A stretch of DNA of 51,197 nucleotides, taken from Alphaproteobacteria bacterium (GTDB lineage Bacteria; Pseudomonadota; Alphaproteobacteria; JAJFIK01). The DNA is taken from the NCBI GenBank assembly GCA_021774965.1, contig JAJFIL010000055.1, positions 1 through 51,197 of the forward strand, read 5' to 3'. Below are positions 25,251-34,162 of this stretch, piece after piece (positions within the stretch are counted from its first letter, which is position 1; each line of letters opens with the position of its first letter). A program made the position numbers and the translations under genes. A model generated the notes under the pieces. That model did no database searches. It was not told the origin of the DNA and was given only the letters and a program-made list of their open reading frames with translations.

Positions 25251-26389
25251 TGGCTTTCCTCTGCTTCAACTTTGCGGGCAAGAAAATCACCGCGCCATTT
25301 TTGCGGGATGTATTGGTCATACCAGGCCTTGAGGTCCGCAAATGCCGGATGAGCAAGGTCGCTTTCCACGTATCGCCAGAGGCGTGGCATATAGGACGGG
25401 TACTGAGGTTTCCCATCCCGTCTCCACAGGCGGGCAAAAATGCCAAGGATCTTTGTGTTGCGTTGAAGGCCCAGCAAAGCATAGCCCATGCGAAATGCTT
25501 CCTCATCGAAGTTAGGTGTATTGGTCTTAGCGTCAGCGATATAGCGTTCTACCATATCAGCGGCCAGCGCTGGTGCCACGTCCCGGCGGGCATCTTCCAG
25601 TAAGGATACAAGATCATAGGCTCGATGGCCGCGCAGGCCGTCCTGAAAATCAAGAATTCCCACGCGGGCAGCACCCATGCGGTCCGGCAACCACAACAGA
25701 TTATCTGCATGATAGTCCCGCAGGATCAATACCTCGTGGGGCTTGGTAAGTTTGCCAAGAGCATCGCGCCACAGGGCATTGAATTCTTCATCGACCGCTG
25801 CGTCTGTTGAGGCATCCGCCGCCGCAGGTAAATACCACTCCGTGAGCAGTTTGATTTCTTCTGCCAGCGCCACGTCGTCATAGGTGAGCAAGGGCACCAA
25901 CTCGCCACCAGGCAAGGGCAGTGAAGCAGGAACTTCCACCGCATGAAGCGCCACCAATGCGTCAATCGCGGCCTCATAGAGCGGGCGTTCGTCTGCGCCA
26001 CCACTGATTACGCGGTTAAAAATCGCATCCCCCAGATCCTCAAGCAACAGGAACCCCTGTTCATAGTCTGCATGCAAAATATGCGGCGCGCTCAAGCCAT
26101 GCTCGCTGAGAAAATCCGCGATGGCCACAAAGGGTCGTGGGTCTGGCCCCGCAAGACGGGCAAGAGCATTGTATCCCAGCGTTCGGCGCATGGCCTCGTC
26201 TGCATCAGGCGGGCAGGAAGGCTCTTCGGCGGCTGGCGGTGCGTCCATTAGGACGGCGGGATGGCCATCGCGTTCCAGTCGCTCATAACGGCGCGTGGAG
26301 GCATCTTCGGCCAGGGAACTCCGATTTGCACTTCCCCAATGGGCCGCTTCAAGAAACGCCTTGATTTGTTCTTCACGGGAAGTCGTCAT
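25247..26389 (-). CDS. amgK: Aminoglycoside-phosphotransferase-fold sugar kinase, AmgK-like
   Basis: A 380-residue kinase of the APH fold. The N-lobe includes ASTRRYERL and a glycine-poor nucleotide loop. The catalytic loop is LRDYHADNLLW, with the base Asp and the metal-binding Asn. The metal motif is GILDFQDGLRGHRAYDLVSLLED. In the known pathway AmgK makes MurNAc- and GlcNAc-1-phosphate for MurU. It overlaps tsaE upstream and the MurU-like gene downstream by 4 bases each, so expression is coupled. AmgK plus MurU can give resistance to fosfomycin by bypassing MurA. Confidence 0.82.
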   Translation of the reverse strand: MTTSREEQIKAFLEAAHWGSANRSSLAEDASTRRYERLERDGHPAVLMDAPPAAEEPSCPPDADEAMRRTLGYNALARLAGPDPRPFVAIADFLSEHGLSAPHILHADYEQGFLLLEDLGDAIFNRVISGGADERPLYEAAIDALVALHAVEVPASLPLPGGELVPLLTYDDVALAEEIKLLTEWYLPAAADASTDAAVDEEFNALWRDALGKLTKPHEVLILRDYHADNLLWLPDRMGAARVGILDFQDGLRGHRAYDLVSLLEDARRDVAPALAADMVERYIADAKTNTPNFDEEAFRMGYALLGLQRNTKILGIFARLWRRDGKPQYPSYMPRLWRYVESDLAHPAFADLKAWYDQYIPQKWRGDFLARKVEAEESQ

Positions 26390-26847
26390 GACGCGGGCTC
26401 TTTGTGTTGGTGCAAGGTGATGCGGCGGGCGCTGGGAGCCTCGCCCAAGGTAATTTCAATGTCGAGCCTTTCAGTGGGCAAATAGCCTCCGGCTTTCTCC
26501 GGCCATTCGATCAGGCAGATGCCTTCATCCATGGCCTCATCCCAGCCCAGTTCCAGAACTTCCGAGGGCTGCTCGATCCGGTAGAGATCAAAATGCCAGA
26601 CAGTGCCTTGGTCTGTTTCATAGGACTGGACCAAGGTGAAAGTAGGGCTGGGCACTTCTTCCGTTGCGGCAACCCCGGGCATGGCCCGAATGAGAGCCCG
26701 AGCAAATGCGGTTTTCCCGGCTCCTAAATCTCCCCGCAGGGCAATAACGCAAGGGGCCGTAAGGCTGGTTGCCAGCTTGTGAGCCACAGCCGCCGTTTCG
26801 GCCTCATTTGCGGCGTCAAAGACCTGAGAATTTGGAGAGTCATTCAT
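26386..26847 (-). CDS. tsaE: tRNA threonylcarbamoyladenosine biosynthesis ATPase TsaE
   Basis: A small P-loop ATPase that drives the TsaB-TsaD complex in making t6A37 on tRNAs reading ANN codons. The 153-residue protein has LRGDLGAGKTAFAR (Walker A, about residues 37-50), the switch EEVPSPTFTLVQSY, HFDLYRIEQPSEVLELGWDE, and ICLIEWPEKAGGYLP. All are standard. It is first in the minus-strand operon that continues to addA. Its promoter must lie in the 121-base gap shared with the divergent reductase gene. Confidence 0.95.
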   Translation of the reverse strand: MNDSPNSQVFDAANEAETAAVAHKLATSLTAPCVIALRGDLGAGKTAFARALIRAMPGVAATEEVPSPTFTLVQSYETDQGTVWHFDLYRIEQPSEVLELGWDEAMDEGICLIEWPEKAGGYLPTERLDIEITLGEAPSARRITLHQHKEPAS

Positions 26848-26968
26848 GCTCCCGTGATAGCGCGGAGGTGGCTTGCCAACAAGGCTCCTTGATTTGGCAC
26901 TGCCAATCTTTACATGTTAAGCCAGAATTCAAAGCACAGCAGTGCCCAGGCTTTCGAGGGGAAATTTC

Positions 26969-28198
26969 ATGAGCGAGACCTTTGTAATCGTCGGTGCCGG
27001 TCAGGCCGGTGGCCAGGCGGCAGAGAGCCTGCGGCGCGAAGGCTTTGAGGGCCGGATTGTGCTGGTGGGGGATGAGCCTCATATCCCCTATCAACGCCCT
27101 CCATTGTCGAAGAAATTCATGGCCGGGGAATTGCCGCTGGAGCGGGTCTATTTCAAGCCCCCTGAGTTTTTTGAGACCGCAAATGTCGAGCTTCGCCTGG
27201 ATACCAATGTCACTCATGTGAACCCTGGCGACAAAACGATCACTCTCTGCGGCGGCGAGCCCTTGGCCTATGACAAGCTACTGCTGGCCACCGGCGCGCG
27301 GGTGCGGACCATTGATCTTCCTGGCGCAGACCTTTCGGGCATCCACTATCTGCGGACCATCCAGGACGTGGAAGGCATTCAGGGCAACTTCAAAGAAGGT
27401 GCGTCCCTTGTTGTTGTGGGCGGCGGTTATATCGGTCTGGAAGTGGCGGCAGTGGCCGTCAAGCGCGGGATCAAAGTCACGGTGCTGGAAGTCGCGGACC
27501 GGGTTTTGCAACGGGTCACCTCGCCGGAGATGAGCGCCTTTTTTGAGAAAGTCCACACCGAAGAGGGCACGGATATTCGTGTGAACACAGGTGTGACGGC
27601 CTTTGAAGGAGAAGGCGGCAAGCTGACCCATGTGATCACCGGAGATGGCGAAAAGCTGGCAGCTGATTTTGCTGTCGTCGGTATCGGCATTCTGCCCAAT
27701 GTGGAATTGGCCCTAGAAGCTGGCCTTACGGTCGAAAACGGCATTGTCGTGGACGAAACCGGCCAGACCTCCGATCCAGACATCTATTCCGTGGGCGATT
27801 GCGCCAATTTGCCATGTGAAATCGTCGGGCGTCGCATCCGCCTTGAATCGGTCCAAAACGCGTTGGATCAGGCCAAGGTAGCGGCTGCCAATATGGTGGG
27901 CAACGTCAAAACCTATAACGAGGTGCCGTGGTTCTGGTCTGATCAATATGAGCTGAAGCTGCAGATGGCAGGGCTCAATCAGGGCTATGATCAGGCCGTC
28001 TTGCGCGGAAACCCCGATGATCGTCGCTTTGCGACATTTTACCTCAAGGATGGAGTGGTGATCGCCGTGGATGCGGTCAATTCACCCCCGGATTACATGA
28101 TCGGGCGCAAGCTGATCGCCGGGGGGGTAAAAGTTCCAGCTGAGACCCTTGCAGACGTGGGTGTTTCTATGAAAGAGATAGGGCAGAAATATACCTGA
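26969..28198 (+). CDS. NAD(P)H-dependent FAD oxidoreductase, ferredoxin reductase type
   Basis: A 409-residue flavoprotein like putidaredoxin and rhodocoxin reductases. The FAD-binding Rossmann motif is FVIVGAGQAGGQAAESL at residues 5-21 and the NAD-binding motif is VVVGGGYIGLEVA around 148-160. An ATG-type motif (LLLATGARVR) joins them, and YSVGDCAN precedes the C-terminal dimer-like domain. It should pass electrons from NADH to the [2Fe-2S] ferredoxin encoded 84 bases downstream. The ATG at 26969 has GAGGGG at 7 bases. No P450 or ring hydroxylase gene is nearby to reveal the final acceptor. Confidence 0.92.
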   Translation: MSETFVIVGAGQAGGQAAESLRREGFEGRIVLVGDEPHIPYQRPPLSKKFMAGELPLERVYFKPPEFFETANVELRLDTNVTHVNPGDKTITLCGGEPLAYDKLLLATGARVRTIDLPGADLSGIHYLRTIQDVEGIQGNFKEGASLVVVGGGYIGLEVAAVAVKRGIKVTVLEVADRVLQRVTSPEMSAFFEKVHTEEGTDIRVNTGVTAFEGEGGKLTHVITGDGEKLAADFAVVGIGILPNVELALEAGLTVENGIVVDETGQTSDPDIYSVGDCANLPCEIVGRRIRLESVQNALDQAKVAAANMVGNVKTYNEVPWFWSDQYELKLQMAGLNQGYDQAVLRGNPDDRRFATFYLKDGVVIAVDAVNSPPDYMIGRKLIAGGVKVPAETLADVGVSMKEIGQKYT

Positions 28199-28282
28199 CA
28201 GACTGTCAATTCAGCAGTTTTAAAGGTAAAAGAGCCAGACTAGGGCGGCCAGACTGCCCCACATCTACAGGATCATACGACC

Positions 28283-28603
28283 ATGCCGAAAATCACCTAC
28301 ATCGAGCACAATGGAAAAGAACACGTGGTGGACGTGCCCGAGGGTTGGACCGTAATGGAAGGGGCCGTGAAAAACATGGTTCCGGGCATTGATGCAGATT
28401 GTGGCGGTGCCTGCGCCTGCGCGACCTGCCACGTCTATGTGGACCCTGAATTCAAAGGCAAAACGGGCGAGGCCGAGGGCATGGAAACTTCCATGCTGGA
28501 TTTTGCCGAGGACGTGGAAGACAATTCCCGTCTTTCCTGTCAGATCACAGTGAGCGCCGATCTGGAAGGCATGACGGTGCGCCTGCCGCGCAGCCAGCAC
28601 TAA
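28283..28603 (+). CDS. [2Fe-2S] ferredoxin, adrenodoxin/putidaredoxin type
   Basis: A 106-residue electron carrier. Cluster ligands are cysteines 40, 46, 49 and 86 (C-x5-C-x2-C, then a distant Cys in SRLSCQI), the vertebrate-type ferredoxin spacing. The acidic helix [14 protein letters not shown] matches the partner-binding surface of adrenodoxin. An extra cysteine at 44 lies inside the loop, as in many relatives. Together with the reductase before it, this makes a complete NADH-to-cluster electron chain for a cytochrome P450, a haem-oxygenating enzyme or an Fe-S assembly step elsewhere in the genome. Confidence 0.93.
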   Translation: MPKITYIEHNGKEHVVDVPEGWTVMEGAVKNMVPGIDADCGGACACATCHVYVDPEFKGKTGEAEGMETSMLDFAEDVEDNSRLSCQITVSADLEGMTVRLPRSQH

Positions 28604-28696
28604 CTTCCCAAACTAACCTTTAGGTGAATTGATCTGTTCCAACAGAGAGACTCCGCCTTTATGGTGTAGTTCGTCCTGTTTGCAGCAGAGGTTCTC

Positions 28697-29641
28697 ATGT
28701 CCCGCATCTGGTTATTCATGGTAGTCGGCCTTTTGGTGGCGAGTTGCGGCCCAACTGAAGACGACATCCTCCAAGGTTATGTGGAAGGCGACTACGTTCG
28801 CCTGGCCCCCCGCGACGGCGGTATCCTCGAAACCCTTGCGGTGGCGGAAGGCGATCAAGTCAGTGCGGGCGACCTTCTGTTTTCTCTTGAGACGACTGAC
28901 GCGGAAGCGCGCGTTGCTCAATCCGAAGCTGGAATAAGAACCGCAGAAGCCCGCCTTGCTGATCTTCTCGCGGGTGGCCGCGAGACAGAAAGACGCCAGG
29001 CTCAGGAGCGGGTGGCTCAGGCTTCTGCGACACGAGATCTTGCTCGCGTGACTTTTAATCGAACTCAGGCCCTTGCCGATGATAGCAATGCTTCTCGGCA
29101 ACGATTGGATTCTGATGCAGCGACCCTGCGCCATGCAGAGGCAAGATTGGCAGAGATGCAAGCTGCGCTGGATTTGATAAGCTCGCCGGGGCGTGAAAAC
29201 CAGATTATTGCTGGTGAATATGACATTGTGTGGGGGCAGGCTGTTCTTTCCGAAGCCCAAGATGCGTTGGACCATCGCAGGGTGACAGCCCCTACGTCTG
29301 GCACCGTTGAACGCATCTATCATTATGCTGGCGAGATGATTGCACCGGGAGCACCCGTTGTTTCCTTATTGCCACCAGAGAACATCCGCATACGGTTTTT
29401 TATACCTGAGATGCAGCTTGGCGCGGTACAGTTGGGTGATGAAGTTGATGTTGCGTGCGATGGATGCCCCGCTGACATGACGGCGCGGGTGAGTTTCATC
29501 GCAACGGCAAACGAGTTTACACCGCCGGTGATCTTCAGCCTTGAAGAGAGAGCCAAGCTCGTCTTCATGGCCGAAGCAACGCCCGCCAATCCGCGCGCCT
29601 TTCGCCCCGGTCAGCCGGTGGATGTCCGTCTTCGTCCATGA
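28697..29641 (+). CDS. HlyD-family periplasmic adaptor, predicted lipoprotein
   Basis: A 314-residue membrane-fusion protein. It begins with a lipoprotein signal ending VASC (Cys17), so it is probably anchored by lipid. A short biotinyl-lipoyl half-motif (GGILETLAVAEGDQVSAGDLLFSLE) follows, then a long coiled-coil hairpin (about residues 70-150). The second lipoyl half (VTAPTSGTVERIYHYAGEMIAPGAPVVSL) and a beta-barrel domain come last. It is coupled by an ATGA overlap to an ABC ATPase and then a permease, the YbhG-YbhF-YbhS/R layout. It would link the inner-membrane pump to an outer-membrane channel; no TolC homologue is in the window. Confidence 0.88.
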   Translation: MSRIWLFMVVGLLVASCGPTEDDILQGYVEGDYVRLAPRDGGILETLAVAEGDQVSAGDLLFSLETTDAEARVAQSEAGIRTAEARLADLLAGGRETERRQAQERVAQASATRDLARVTFNRTQALADDSNASRQRLDSDAATLRHAEARLAEMQAALDLISSPGRENQIIAGEYDIVWGQAVLSEAQDALDHRRVTAPTSGTVERIYHYAGEMIAPGAPVVSLLPPENIRIRFFIPEMQLGAVQLGDEVDVACDGCPADMTARVSFIATANEFTPPVIFSLEERAKLVFMAEATPANPRAFRPGQPVDVRLRP

Positions 29642-30561
29642 GCGAGGACCTTGTCATTGATGTGGCCGGGCTCACAAAACGATTTGGCGATCTTGTCGCT
29701 GTTGATCATTTGGACATGGCCGTTCCCAAAGGCTCGATCTATGGGTTCCTGGGCCCCAATGGCAGCGGGAAGACCACGACCATTCGCATGGTCTGCGGGC
29801 TTTTGAAACCTGATGACGGCTCGGGCACGTGTCTGGGATTTGATGTCTTACGCGAATCTGACCGCATCAAGGCGCACGTGGGATACATGACCCAGCGCTT
29901 TTCGCTCTATGAGGACCTCACCATTCGCGAAAATCTGGAGTTCATGGCTCGCATGTACGATGTGCCCAAGCGGGCCACGCGGGTTGATGAAGCCCTTGAA
30001 GAGTTGGGTCTTCAAAGTCGAGGCAAACAGCTGGCAGGAACTCTGTCTGGGGGGTGGAAGCAACGCCTGGCCCTGGCTGCTGCCGTGTTGCACAAGCCGA
30101 AGCTCCTGTTGCTCGATGAGCCAACGGCAGGGGTCGACCCCAAGGCACGGCGGGATTTTTGGGACAGTATCCGGCAATTGTCAGCGGCGGGCGTCACCGT
30201 CCTCGTCAGCACGCACTATATGGATGAGGCAGTCCAGTGCGATTACATTGCCTATATCGCCTACGGCAAGAAACTGGTGGATGCTCCTGCTGCAGATATC
30301 TCTGCTCTCTCCGGGCTTCACACTTGGCGCATTGAGGGAACTCAGCTCGATGATGTGGCCGCCACGCTTAAAGCGAGATCTGATGTTGAACAGGTCGTCC
30401 GCTTCGGCACGGCGCTCCATGTAAGTGGGACAGATGCAGCCGCATTGGAGCGTGCGGTTCAGGCCTTTGCAGGTCAGGCAGATCTCAAGCTGACAGAACA
30501 GCCCGCCAGCCTGGAAGAGGTCTTCATCCATTTGATGGACGGAAAGGAAGGCGCAAAATGA
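29638..30561 (+). CDS. ABC exporter ATP-binding protein (YbhF/CcmA-like)
   Basis: A 307-residue nucleotide-binding subunit with Walker A GPNGSGKT (39-46), Q-loop MTQRFSLYEDLTIREN, signature LSGGW (136-140) and Walker B LLLLDEPTAGVD (about 156-167). The H-loop STHYMDEA follows. The C-terminal extension of about 80 residues (THxWRIEG onward) is typical of drug- and lipid-export ATPases of the ABC-2 class. E. coli YbhF carries two such domains; here there is one. It overlaps both the HlyD and permease genes by 4 bases. Confidence 0.93.
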   Translation: MSEDLVIDVAGLTKRFGDLVAVDHLDMAVPKGSIYGFLGPNGSGKTTTIRMVCGLLKPDDGSGTCLGFDVLRESDRIKAHVGYMTQRFSLYEDLTIRENLEFMARMYDVPKRATRVDEALEELGLQSRGKQLAGTLSGGWKQRLALAAAVLHKPKLLLLDEPTAGVDPKARRDFWDSIRQLSAAGVTVLVSTHYMDEAVQCDYIAYIAYGKKLVDAPAADISALSGLHTWRIEGTQLDDVAATLKARSDVEQVVRFGTALHVSGTDAAALERAVQAFAGQADLKLTEQPASLEEVFIHLMDGKEGAK

Positions 30562-31694
30562 ACTCGCTCTTCTCTTTCTCCCGGCTCGTTGCCGTGATGG
30601 CCAAGGAGTTCATCCAGATGCGCCGGGATCGGCTGACCTTTGCGATGATGATCGGCATCCCCCTGGGTCAATTGATTTTGTTCGGCTATGCGATCAATAG
30701 CGATCCGCGCCACATGCCAACGGTGGTTCAGGTTCGGGACGAAAGCACTTTTTCTCGAAGCTTTTTGGCAGCGCTGGAAAATTCCACCTATTTCGATTTT
30801 GTTGGCCGAATAGAAAGCGAGGACGAGGCGCAGCGGGCTCTTCAATCAGGGCTGGCGGCCTTCGTCGTGGTCATTCCGGAAAACTTTGAGCGCGATCTGG
30901 TTCGAGGGGACCGGCCCGCGATACTGGTGGAAGCAGACGCAACAGATCCATCAGCCGCAAGCGCTGCTGTGGCAGCTCTTCCCCAGCTTGCAAGTCAAAG
31001 TCTGGCCAACGACCTCTCGGGAACTCTTGCGGGGCTTGCGCAAGGCCCGCCGCCGTTCGAGGTCATCGTCCACAGGCACTATAATCCCAATGGTGACTCG
31101 GCCTTTAATATTGTGCCGGGGCTTTTGGGAATTATCCTGACCCTGACGATGGTCATGATAACGGCTGTCGCTCTTACCCGCGAAGTAGAACGCGGCACTA
31201 TTGAAACCTTGCTGGCAACGCCCGTGCGCCCCCTTGAAGTGATGGTCGGTAAGATCACGCCTTATGTGCTGGTGGGCTATGTACAAGTGGTGCTCATTCT
31301 CGTGGCCGCCAGAATCCTGTTTGAAATTCCGTTTGTCGGATCGTTGCCTCTTTTGTTGGCGGCGGTCACAATATTCATTGTAGTCAATCTAGCTGTCGGG
31401 TTCTTGTTTTCGACGGTTGCCCGAAACCAGATGCAAGCCATGCAGATGACTTTCTTCTTTCTGCTGCCCTCAATTTTGCTGTCGGGTTTTATGTTTCCCT
31501 TTGCTGGCATGCCCGGCTGGGCGCAAAACATTGGGACCGCCCTGCCAGCAACCCATTTCATGCGCATCGTGCGAGCGGTCATGTTGAAGGGCGCGGGCCC
31601 CACAGAGATTTGGGGTTTTGTCTGGCCGTTGTTTGTGATCTTGCTGGTTGTCGGCAGCCTGGCGATGGTGCGCTATCGCCGGACGCTTGATTGA
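30558..31694 (+). CDS. ABC-2 type exporter permease (YbhS/YhhJ-like)
   Basis: A 378-residue inner-membrane protein of the ABC2_membrane_3 family. One N-terminal membrane helix follows the conserved RDRLTFAMMIGIPLGQLILFG region. A periplasmic domain of about 130 residues comes next, then five hydrophobic segments from residue 190 onward. The family mark is REVERGTIETLLATPVRPLEVMVGKITPY. Only one permease gene is present, so it probably forms a homodimer. The transported compound is unknown; relatives export drugs or envelope lipids. It ends 13 bases from the convergent divL end, with no clear terminator between. Confidence 0.9.
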   Translation: MNSLFSFSRLVAVMAKEFIQMRRDRLTFAMMIGIPLGQLILFGYAINSDPRHMPTVVQVRDESTFSRSFLAALENSTYFDFVGRIESEDEAQRALQSGLAAFVVVIPENFERDLVRGDRPAILVEADATDPSAASAAVAALPQLASQSLANDLSGTLAGLAQGPPPFEVIVHRHYNPNGDSAFNIVPGLLGIILTLTMVMITAVALTREVERGTIETLLATPVRPLEVMVGKITPYVLVGYVQVVLILVAARILFEIPFVGSLPLLLAAVTIFIVVNLAVGFLFSTVARNQMQAMQMTFFFLLPSILLSGFMFPFAGMPGWAQNIGTALPATHFMRIVRAVMLKGAGPTEIWGFVWPLFVILLVVGSLAMVRYRRTLD

Positions 31695-31707
31695 GCCTCA
31701 GGGCAGA

Positions 31708-34122
31708 TTATTCGGCAGCTTCTGTAAATGGCGTTCGCTCGGGGACCATGCAAGTCACCGTGGTGCCTTTGCCAGCATGGCTTTCCAGGCTGACCCAGCC
31801 CCCATGCAATTCGATAAAGCTTTTTACCAGGGCCAGCCCCAAGCCAGCTCGCCTGCCGCCACCACTGATATCGGAGGAGGAAAAGCTGTCAAAGGCGTGC
31901 ATCTGGGCCGAGGCATCAAGGCCTGAGCCGGTATCTGAGACCCATAAGCGAATCTGGCCAGCTTCCCGTCTTGCCCCCAGAACCACTCGGCCCCCGGCGC
32001 CTGCGTGGCGGGTGGCATTGGACAGAAGATTAAACAGGACCTGACGCAAGCGGCTTTTGTCTGCGATCAGATCACCGATTTCCCTATCAACATCCAGGCT
32101 GATCTGAACAGAGCTATCTTCTGCGCGGGTAACTGCATTGGAAGAGGCACCTTCAAGAAGACCAAACACATCAACCTGTTCCAGATCCAGGCTCAGTGTG
32201 CCCGCTTCAATCATGGAAAGATCAAGGATGTCATTGATGAGATCGCGCAATTGTTTCGCTGCCACGATGACATCACCGACATAGCCCGTTTGCTGTTCGC
32301 TCATGGGACCGGCGATGCCTGTTTCCAACATTTCAGAAAACCCGAGGATCGACGTCAGCGGATTTCTAAGCTGGTAGGAGACATTTTCGATGAAGGCTGT
32401 CTTGAGCCTGTCAGCAGCTTCCAGAGCATCGTTCTTGTCCTGCAACGCGCGTTCGGCATTGGCCTCTGCTGTCAGGTCCAGGAAGGTCACGAGAGTTTGA
32501 CCACTGCGTAGCGGCTGAACCTCAAATTGCACGACTGATCCATTGTGAAGGTCAATGCGCCGTTTAACTGAAGTGCGTGCGCCTTCACCACCGGTAACGC
32601 GGGATCGGATCTGACGCCAATCTTCTTCTTGATCAAACAGGTCTTTACTCAGAGCAATCACATCATTGATGTGTGGCCGCCCCTCAAGTTTTTCAGTTGG
32701 TATGTCCCAGATCTTCTCTAAGGCTTCGTTATGAAGTTCCAGTCGCCCATCGGTACCATAAAGAGCAACGCCTTCGTCAAGGTTATCCAGCGTCTTGCGC
32801 TGAACTTCGATGAGAGTGTTGAACTGGCTTTCAAGTGCAATGCGTTCGCTGACATCCTCATAAAGGAAAATCAAACCGCCAAGAGGGTGCGGACTGCAAA
32901 CAATGTGAAGCGAGCGCCCATCGGGCAGATGCCAGGTATCGTCTTCTACGCCGGTTGCTTCGGTATAAAGGGCCAGTCGGCTGGCTTTCCAGCTGCGGAA
33001 GTCCCGCTGCTCTGGCAGGCGGCGGTCTTCTCTCAAGCGCTCTAGGATTTCTGAATGGGGCGGCAAAGTTTCCAACCAGCTTTGATCCAGATCCCAAAGT
33101 TGTGCGAAAGCCTGATTGGAAAAGCGCAAAATCTTGTCTGGACCAAAAATAGCAACGGCTGTTGCCAGCTTGTCCAACGTCCGGTCATGGGCCTGTTCGG
33201 TTTCGTCCAGAACCCGGGAAAGCTCTTCGGTCTCCGTGTGGTCAATAGCAAGACCGCCTGTGCCCCCCGGCAGAGGCGCTTCGACCAAGTCCATGGCCCG
33301 GCGCTTGCCCGCTGTTACGAAATGATGGCGCTCACAGAGTGTTGTTTCTTCCTGCCTTACCCGTTGAGCAAGCCGCTTGGCGCCTGCTTCCAGCTCCAGA
33401 CCCTTTTCAAGAACTTCTTCAGGGCTATCGGCCTCAACGGCTTTTACGTAGGCGCGATTGACCCAGGCCAGCTTGTTATCTTCCGTTCGCCGCCACACGG
33501 GTGTGGGCAGCGAATGAAGCAGGCTTGCTAGGCCGCGGGCACTATCGTCTGTTTCCTTAAGCAGGTCGCCAAGGCGTTTGACTTCGCGTACGGCACCGGC
33601 GACATCGCGAATACGGACGATGGCCCGGGGGCCGATGGTCTGACCAGTAGCCTCAAATTCTCCATGGTCTTTCCGGTCAATGACCATGGAAAATGGTGTG
33701 CCCCGTCCTCGCAATTCTTCAAGGGCTTGGGCAAAGCTCTGCAGGCCTTCTGGCGCAAGGCGCGCGAGGAAGGTTCGGAATTGTTCTGCCGGGGTGCGTT
33801 CAATGCGGCCTAATACGGCCTCAAAATCTCCGGCAATATGATTGGGCGCCATGGGCGCTGTTCCGCGCGGCAAATCTGCGGCGGGCACGGGCAGGGAAGG
33901 GGCATGGCCTTCGGCTTCCCCCCAGACGAGAATGAGCCCAGGGTCAGAAGCGAGAACCGCTTCGGATTGTTCCAGTCGCCCTTCATTGTCCCGTAGCCGG
34001 ACGCGCAGCTGTGCTTGAATGCGGCGCGCTTCCGCATTGGAAGCTGCTACCCACAAGGCACAGGCCACCGCCAGGCATACAGAGCCTGCAATTGGCAATA
34101 TGGATATGAGTTGTTCACCCAC
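31708..34122 (-). CDS. divL: DivL-type pseudo-histidine kinase with PAS domains
   Basis: An 804-residue protein with one N-terminal membrane helix (about residues 6-26), a coiled linker, several PAS-like domains (roughly 195-300, 315-430, 440-560), a dimerisation helix pair and an HATPase domain. The phosphate-accepting His of the H-box is replaced by Tyr583 (ENVSYQLRNPLTS; codon TAC at 32376-32374), the hallmark of Caulobacter DivL. N-box LFNLLSNATRH, G1 SDTGSG and G2 GLGLALV are kept. DivL controls the CckA-ChpT-CtrA cell-cycle relay by binding DivK through its PAS and kinase-like regions. A GTG start was chosen; its ribosome-binding site is weak. It lies beside ahcY as expected. The promoter region is packed with GANTC sites. 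Confidence 0.88.
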   Translation of the reverse strand: MGEQLISILPIAGSVCLAVACALWVAASNAEARRIQAQLRVRLRDNEGRLEQSEAVLASDPGLILVWGEAEGHAPSLPVPAADLPRGTAPMAPNHIAGDFEAVLGRIERTPAEQFRTFLARLAPEGLQSFAQALEELRGRGTPFSMVIDRKDHGEFEATGQTIGPRAIVRIRDVAGAVREVKRLGDLLKETDDSARGLASLLHSLPTPVWRRTEDNKLAWVNRAYVKAVEADSPEEVLEKGLELEAGAKRLAQRVRQEETTLCERHHFVTAGKRRAMDLVEAPLPGGTGGLAIDHTETEELSRVLDETEQAHDRTLDKLATAVAIFGPDKILRFSNQAFAQLWDLDQSWLETLPPHSEILERLREDRRLPEQRDFRSWKASRLALYTEATGVEDDTWHLPDGRSLHIVCSPHPLGGLIFLYEDVSERIALESQFNTLIEVQRKTLDNLDEGVALYGTDGRLELHNEALEKIWDIPTEKLEGRPHINDVIALSKDLFDQEEDWRQIRSRVTGGEGARTSVKRRIDLHNGSVVQFEVQPLRSGQTLVTFLDLTAEANAERALQDKNDALEAADRLKTAFIENVSYQLRNPLTSILGFSEMLETGIAGPMSEQQTGYVGDVIVAAKQLRDLINDILDLSMIEAGTLSLDLEQVDVFGLLEGASSNAVTRAEDSSVQISLDVDREIGDLIADKSRLRQVLFNLLSNATRHAGAGGRVVLGARREAGQIRLWVSDTGSGLDASAQMHAFDSFSSSDISGGGRRAGLGLALVKSFIELHGGWVSLESHAGKGTTVTCMVPERTPFTEAAE

Positions 34123-34162
34123 CTCGACGCCGCGCCCCCGCGTGTTTCGAAGATCCCAAAAC

